64,000 nucleotides of DNA from NCBI GenBank assembly GCA_950295325.1, contig OX485809.1, forward strand, positions 932,001 to 996,000. The letters run 5' to 3'. Positions within the stretch are counted from its first letter, which is position 1, and each line of letters begins with the position of its first letter. Shown here in pieces: positions 57,631 through 64,000 of this stretch. The DNA comes from Polytrichum commune. Its lineage: Eukaryota > Streptophyta > Polytrichopsida > Polytrichales > Polytrichaceae. A model generated the notes under the pieces. It saw only the letters and a list, made by a program, of their open reading frames with translations, had not been told where the DNA came from and did no database searches. Both the position numbers and the translations under genes were made by a program.

Positions 57631-59621
57631 ATCGTGCTTCAAGGCAGTGCCAACCACAGTGGATGCAAATGCTCCGTCAGTTGTTGTCGGGGTGGGATCT
57701 GGAGCTTGGAACTCGCTGGTCTGCTGTCTTGCATGTAGGGCTGTATGGGCAATTGCATACTCAATGTAGTGGATGGTATAATCTGTGCACTGGCAGAATA
57801 ACGGTCGTCCCAATTTGTGGTGAATACTGTGCTTGAGACTGCATGTGTTATGTTGGTCAATCTTGAAAATGAGCATTCGTCGGAGAGTCCTCGCATCTAG
57901 TCAATATTGTGGCATCTTCGTCCCTCCGAGGTTCTTTGGTAGCAACTGAGTTCATTGCTAAGGTCATCTCGATGCTGCACTGACACCATTTCTAGCAACT
58001 TTTGCAGATACCCACCAACCCCAAGTGGAGAGCACCTGCTGAGCCCATTTAAAAAAACGCACAGTGGCGTTCATGCCGAGAAGGCATTGGACGAGCAACA
58101 GATCTCAAACACTCTACATGTATTTACTTGGGTCCAACCCACCTCAATTCAAAAGGGTTGTTTTGAGGCCGGGCATTTCACCCAATGGTGGTTGTGGAAA
58201 TCAAATTGGACTAGTTTTGGGATTAATTAGTGGATGATGCGCAGGATTGTGTTACATGAGAGATGAGCCATTTCAAGGGAGAACGATGAGCATGCTAAAC
58301 CCCAATCATCTGCGAACTGATATGCCCATGTGTCTCCTCTCGCCAAGTTGTGTTCTCTGGATTATTATTTCGATTATGGATGTTTGAGTGCCCCATGGCG
58401 AGTCTCATTGGTCCACGTTCGTTGTTAAATACATAAACCACGAGGTGTTACGTAGGTTAAGAGCAAAGATGAAGGTGTTCATTGGTGTTCTTGTCTATCC
58501 ACAGTTAAACTAATGCAGTGGACCATAAATGGAAGCAACTGTCATACAGATGAAACCCACGAAGTACATACTGATAAGTGGGAACTCCTGGATATGCAGC
58601 CTTGAGGAAGTGACGCACGGGTGCGAGACAACACCGACAGGAGCTGCTGCATGAAAGAGCAACATTGCTGACATTCCCTGGGTCGGAGCAAGTCCATTGT
58701 GAGTGAACTTGTATTATACTCGTGCTGTCTTGACCATTTTTTCCTCGTCCTATTCAAATAATTTGCCATGTTGAATTAGCATTGTTGTCAATAACAACAG
58801 CGAGTTGATTTGAAGAGTGCACACCATCCTGAGCTTCCACACAGAACTTGAATAATGAGGAAAACTAACCACAAGCCACCGAGGACAAACTCTAAGAGAA
58901 TAACAGGGAGTTGTCCACACAAATACCCTTGTTGGAAGCACAGCCATCCGTCTTGTTCAGCTGTTTGATATGGATTGTGAAAGTGCAGCGTGCGCATTGT
59001 AGTTGGAAATCAAGCATGTTTTTTGTGCAAATCAAGGATGAAACTCATGTTCACATAGCCTAAACACAGGGATTTACCATGGCGGACCAATACGAGCATG
59101 TCAACCTCAGGGACTATGATGTTGTGCGGAGCACGCAATTTGCGGATGACTTGACGCGGGGGGTACATGACTCCTCCCAATTGTTGTCCACGTTTATCAA
59201 ACATTGACGCTCGGCTTTCTAGGACAGAGGTGTGCAAATCATGAACTTCGCAGGTTGCAGGGTGTAGGATCATTGAAAAGTTGTGCAAGTGAAATCCTCA
59301 TTTTCTGCATTTGCGTTTGCAGGTAATGAGAGTCGAGCAGTCACAATCCCAGAGATTCGATGAAACACAGGTACAATGCTGACCCAAATTGTGTCTCCAA
59401 TTAGACAAGGACTTATTTCTCCAAAGGCAATGGTATTCAGGTGGCTTGAATGTTGACCGTGCCCTAATGCCAGGCATTGCTCTAACATGCACTGCCACTG
59501 TATTCTTGCCTCATTGTGCCGATAAGCCACAAACCATGAATGTAATGACACCAGGAGCAATTTCAAGCTTTGGATGTAAGTAGCACCCGCAACCAAGAAT
59601 GACAGTGTTCATTGTATGCAG
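57631..59621 (+). other. probable intron/intergenic region upstream of the TnpA-like main exon
   Basis: No strong coding signal apart from the possible 48-nt exon at 59323-59370. Ends in TGTATGCAG, the acceptor of the main exon. Confidence 0.35.
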
Positions 59622-62600
59622 ATATTTGGAATGCCTTATGCGGCCACCTACCATCAACAGCAACGAACAATCCCTTGGCAAACGCCACAGTCAGTTTTTG
59701 GCAACATGAGTGCTCGAGGCGGTTCCCTGTACAACCCGTGTATGGGTACGCCCATTGCACAATCGAGTCCATTCAACAACCAATTGTCATATCCTGCACC
59801 GCAAAGGGAAATTCAATTCGAAGGGCCATCCTCCAGCCACATGTTGTTGCATGTGCAGAATCTTCCACAAGGTGCAGCATATAACCAACATCCCAGATAT
59901 ATGCAAGGAAAATTCGACTACAGCGCCCAGCAATTCCAGGGATTACCTCCAGAGCACTCACATCCTCGCTCACGGGGACAAGGTTTGGCTATGGATGATG
60001 CAAGTGGACAGGTCATGCTGGGGACTAGTGCACCCTCCGCACAAGGTAATTGTGGGGTCCAGAGAGAATTGCAGGTCGGGAGAGATACGAGTGAGGTTCG
60101 TGGTCCTTCTTGCGTAGAGAAGAACTCTGACACTGGAAAGCCAACACGTCAGGCCAATCGTGCAACTGGTAGCGCACAGACCTCAACGGGGGGAGGGGCC
60201 TTGCCAGACCAGCATGACTCCGCTCCTTCGCAGACTCGCATGACCCATACAAGCAATAGCCCCATGTTGTTAAGTACAAACTCCAGTAAGTCATCCCCTC
60301 CTTATACGTCCTCACAAAGAAAACAACTTAGGGTAGAAGAGAAGTCTTATTTAAAGGAAGTGAAGAGATCCATTGCGGAGGGTAGAGTGCCACAAGTCCA
60401 GTTGCAACGGGACAACAATGGGAACATAGTGCAGTATAAAGCGCAGTTCTTGAACGCCTTAAAACTAGCTGCACTTGCTATCGTTCCATACGCTGATATA
60501 GACGTTAAAAATGCGTCTACAATGCAAGATATCATGGAGGAAGTGAAGAGGCAGTTTATATTAGAGAAACCTCTTCCAGAGGGCATGGTCGCCGGATTCC
60601 TACAACGTCTATATAAGAGAAATAGAGCAGTCTATCATCGTCATTGGATCCTACACGGTGACCATGGTAAGCCTGACGATTGTGCCTCAGCGGCATGGTT
60701 GCAATTGGTAGATTATTGGAAATCCACGGAAGGGAGCAAAGAATGTGAAAGGAACAAGGCAAATGCAGCATTGAAGAAAGGAACATCAGTACGTTTTCTT
60801 GCCCTCAAATCTGATTGTCATAACTTAAAGCACTTGGCAATCCTGGGGGACCCTGCTATGGTCCATCACAGTTGCATGTACTGAGATTGATTAGCTTGCT
60901 TTCATTAAGTTTCATGTTTCTTGGTCATTGCAGAGTCTGACATTCTGACCAGAAGTGTGCGAATGTTTATGTGCAGGAGAATGGCAGAACCGTATCCCGG
61001 GAGAGGGAACCCCTCCGTGCAGGTGTTGATGGTGTTAAACAGGCTCTGTATGTGCAGGACAGAGCATTCCCGGCAAAGGTATAAACACTCCCGCTCCTAA
61101 TTGCTACTAATGGCATGTTTATGTAGACCAATTCATTCCTGGCATTGTAAACTTGCACATTTTCAAAGTTAATCCATGCATGTTATATCCTTATTCCAGG
61201 CTGTGCATATTGCTCATCATGTGCAATTTTTTGTGGTTCAATGTTTGTGACAGCTGAAAGAAAATGGCTCCAATGTTACGGCGTTGCCCGGCCGATCCCA
61301 TGTATCACAAACATCAAAGATTTCATCTTCGGCCGACCCCGTAGAGCGACCACCCATGCTTGACATTAGTAACAAGTTGCATGCTATGGTGGACGAATTT
61401 GTTTCCAACTTAACCTCAGAATGTGACTCTTTAGTGCAGAACGTGTCCGCTCAAGGCCATAAAAATGTTGCTGACGATAGCGGACCAGAGTCTCCAAGGG
61501 CTGCAAGGCCGAGCAACCGCACGACGCAGGAGGTGCTAAAAGGATTGAGACGGCCTTCTGAATCCCATGTAATGGCCAAAACCAGCAGAGAAGGGAAGTC
61601 ACACCTGGAACATGGCAAGTCCTCCATGGTGGAAGGGAATAAAAGAGACAGGGACAATGGGAGGTCCTCACGCCATCCCTTGGAATTGAGATCGAAGAGT
61701 ACTACATTGGACCGTGTGGAGCACAAGGAAGAAAGCAGGTCAGTAGGTACCCTCTTCAATAATATTGTGTCCAGAGCTGAGGCAAAGCAACGCCGTCCTT
61801 CCCAGGATACTGCAGCAAGAGGTAAAATCTTTCATACCGTGGAGATTTTGTCATCGGACCATTCATCCGATGACAACCCTATTGCAATAATAAAATCAAC
61901 AAAGAAAAAGGTGGTCAAACAGAATAGCAAAAAGTTACAACCCTCAACCTCACGAGTAATATCAGCAGGGATAGGTAAACGAAGCCCGTCGACATCTCCA
62001 GAGAGCTCACATGTAATGAACTATAGCTATGAGGAAGATACCCAGAGTCTTGGCTCGAAGAATCCTCCTCTTGAAACATCCTTTCCAAAATTAAATTGGC
62101 CCGAGGATGGAGGGGATGAACCAGAAGAAGAAGAGATATGGAAGTCGGGTGAACAGAACGAGGCAGAACCCTTTAGTGAGTCACACAAGAAGCATGAAAG
62201 GAGCAAATTGAAGGGGGAAACGAGCCAGGAAGAAGACGATGAGTCCAACGATGAAGATGTTGAACGTCATCCAAATGGGACAGACACAGATGTTGAGGAA
62301 CTGCCAGTGTTACCAAAAGTCCCAGTAAAAAGGAAATTAATGAGTGAACCCAAGGGCTCTGAGCGGAGGACTCAAAGAGGTAGGTCGAAAAGCAACAGTC
62401 CACAACTGAAGAAGCAGAGGTGCCCACAGATTGACGCTTCTGTAATAACACAACTTGAATTTGGCAGACGACCTATAAATTCCGTAAGTATCTGATCAAT
62501 TTGTGGATGATTTTCGTGTTGGGGTATGTAATTGACATATGCATATTATTGGAAGGCGAACAATGAAGTTAATAAAAGTCATGTTGTGATTTAACATGTT

Positions 62601-63129
62601 TATTGCAAGTTATGTGTTGTAGAATCCAATCAGAGTACGTGTGAAGGTATGGGTGTTGCATCCGAAGTACGAAGGGAAGGTCGTAGCAGAGGCGTACGCT
62701 GGTATAAACCACAAGTCGAGGTGCATCAACGACGAGCAAGATTTGTGCAAGAAGGGGGAGCAAATGATTTCAGTCATCAGGGTGTTCTACAAGGATACAC
62801 CGGTGATGTTGAAGAAGGAGGGGCGTTATCCACAGCACGTCGCCTTCCTCGATCAAGTCGAGGGACTACCAAATACGCCCATATTGTGGGGTGTACCCTA
62901 CATTATGCAGATTCCGTCGATGGAGGAAATAACTCGCATGATGGGCAATGTTACGAACGTTGTTTGTGGGAGGGCTCAGTCTACTGCCATCGTTCAAGGT
63001 ATGCAAAGGAAAACACCGGAAGCAGCAGGCAAGAAAACTGAGTCTATGCAGACTGGCAAGGTGCGCAACAACGTACAACTAAGGAACAAAACCGACAACA
63101 AGAAATTGCATGGCAAGCACATCCCGTGA
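59622..63129 (+). CDS. TnpA-like / Ptta-En-Spm second protein of the CACTA element
   Basis: Exons 59622-60788, 60977-61078, 61254-62483 and 62623-63129 have GT-AG phase-0 junctions (TCA|GTACGT, GTGCAG|GAG, AAG|GTATAA, GACAG|CTG, TCC|GTAAGT, TTGTAG|AAT), giving 1,001 residues plus any upstream exon. The N-terminus is Gln/Asn/Ser/Pro-rich. A conserved-looking block of about 100 residues before the first junction (FLNALKLAALAIV..., then AAWLQLVDYWKSTEGSKECERNKANAALKKGT) resembles the plant Ptta/En/Spm transposase motif (W..L..YW.S...K..S..NK.N). The third exon is charged and Ser-rich, with RGRSKSNSPQLKKQR near its end. The last exon holds a compact KVWVLHPKYEGKVVAEAYAG segment. Known TnpA proteins bind subterminal repeats; the same role is inferred. 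Divergent orientation to the transposase. Confidence 0.65.
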
Positions 63130-64000
63130 ACCCATGTCAGGTGATTGCTAAGTTTGCACAACATGCCAATTTGAGTTGTCATGTTGAAGATATGATACTG
63201 ACCATCCATGTATCAAGTCAGCTCCATTCGATGAATCATGTTGCCGCATGTATATGTGTGGGCTGTTGATTATTTGTAGGATACTTGCATTGGAGGTAAG
63301 GCCTTGCTGTGAATTCTTGACATTTGCAGTTTGCATATCGAAGTGTGTAGTTATGAGCTGTCATTTTGGAATTGTGAGTGAGGCCATCGAAGTTCAATGC
63401 AACCAAAGTCGTATGTGGTCCGAGGATTCCTTGACAGAGTACTAAAATGCAGGCAATTCAATCGAAAGTGATGGAGAAGCGGTATCGTGTAGCATGCATC
63501 CAAATAAGAATTGGCAATAAACTACATAAACCATCTGCCCCTGTTGGTTTCAGATTTAAAGCTTGCTGCTCCATTGCTAAATAGCTTTTGGTTGTACTCT
63601 ATCAAATGCTTTGGTTTATATCTTTATCATTTACCTTAGATTCTGGGTATGCTTTGCAGCACATTCTGCTTGCTCACAATATTTATATGCTTAGGGGTTC
63701 ATCTGTATTCAACGGAGGAAGATTTATGATGTTGCCCCCTCCCACCCAGTAATGGAAGGTATGTGCCAGAATACCCTATCACATGCAGGAAATGACATCT
63801 GGTCAGACGAAAGTTTACTCTTGTCCATAATCTCACTTCAGGCCTGTGCACGAGCGAAGGATTTGTCAGTCATGCACATTGCTGCTGGCAGTTGTTGCCT
63901 CACATGAGTTGCTGTATAGTAGATTCCGTCTGTCGCGAAACCCTGATGCCATCGTTTGGGTTTTCCAATTACCGCATGTTGCTCAAAAATTATGGATTTA
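63130..64000. other. 3' flank of the TnpA-like gene, no further gene seen
   Basis: Non-coding. The right end of the CACTA element and its TIR are probably beyond the window; no terminal TAGTG with subterminal repeats is recognisable here. Confidence 0.4.

Overview
The window looks like nuclear DNA of a land plant, probably from a repeat-rich, early-diverging lineage such as a bryophyte, lycophyte or fern. The evidence is GT-AG introns, TTTAGGG-type telomere-like runs, an En/Spm (CACTA) transposon with plant-type accessory domains, LTR-type insertions with 5-bp target duplications, and several MITEs. I cannot name the species. No rRNA, organellar gene or clear housekeeping gene is visible. Nearly all supportable coding capacity belongs to mobile elements.

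Layout. 1-20 kb is mostly non-coding and holds small DNA transposons (a 734-bp element with an 8-bp target duplication at 4.4-5.1 kb; a 641-bp MITE at 11 kb), an LTR-like insertion (5.6-7.5 kb), a dispersed repeat family (0.3-0.66 and 12-14 kb), a GC-rich inverted repeat (15.9-16.8 kb) and weak gene fragments. 21.5-25.8 kb is a nearly perfect 2.16-kb fold-back with a 28-bp loop. Its arms carry the 5' end of a DUF7869-type transposon gene and an array of CG-rich palindromes. 26.98-46.2 kb is a candidate giant element about 19 kb long. On the minus strand it has a DUF7869-type transposase gene, split by a 2.6-kb LTR-like insertion. In the middle is an array of about 19 copies of the motif TTTGGGTCG-NN-CGACCCAAA. 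On the plus strand is a four-exon gene whose protein combines a ParB-like IDGQH domain with a degenerate beta-class DNA-methyltransferase-like domain. At the right edge is a 1,599-bp inverted copy of the transposase 3' end. 46.2-64 kb is a CACTA element with two divergent genes: a TNP2-type transposase on the minus strand (54.1 to 47.1 kb, split by a 976-bp solo LTR) and a TnpA-like gene on the plus strand (59.6-63.1 kb).

Most unusual point. The three introns of the ParB/methylase-like gene each contain a small array of the same palindrome that is massed just upstream of the transposase start codon. The related element in the fold-back has the same layout with a completely different palindrome. 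This looks like an element-encoded DNA-binding protein with its own co-evolving site clusters, possibly for anti-silencing, autoregulation or transposition. That role is inference; the repeats, splice junctions and motifs are read directly from the sequence. The ParB-like gene has an in-frame TAG at codon 21, the CACTA transposase has an in-frame TGA, and both transposase genes are split by LTR insertions. This particular locus is therefore probably not autonomous.
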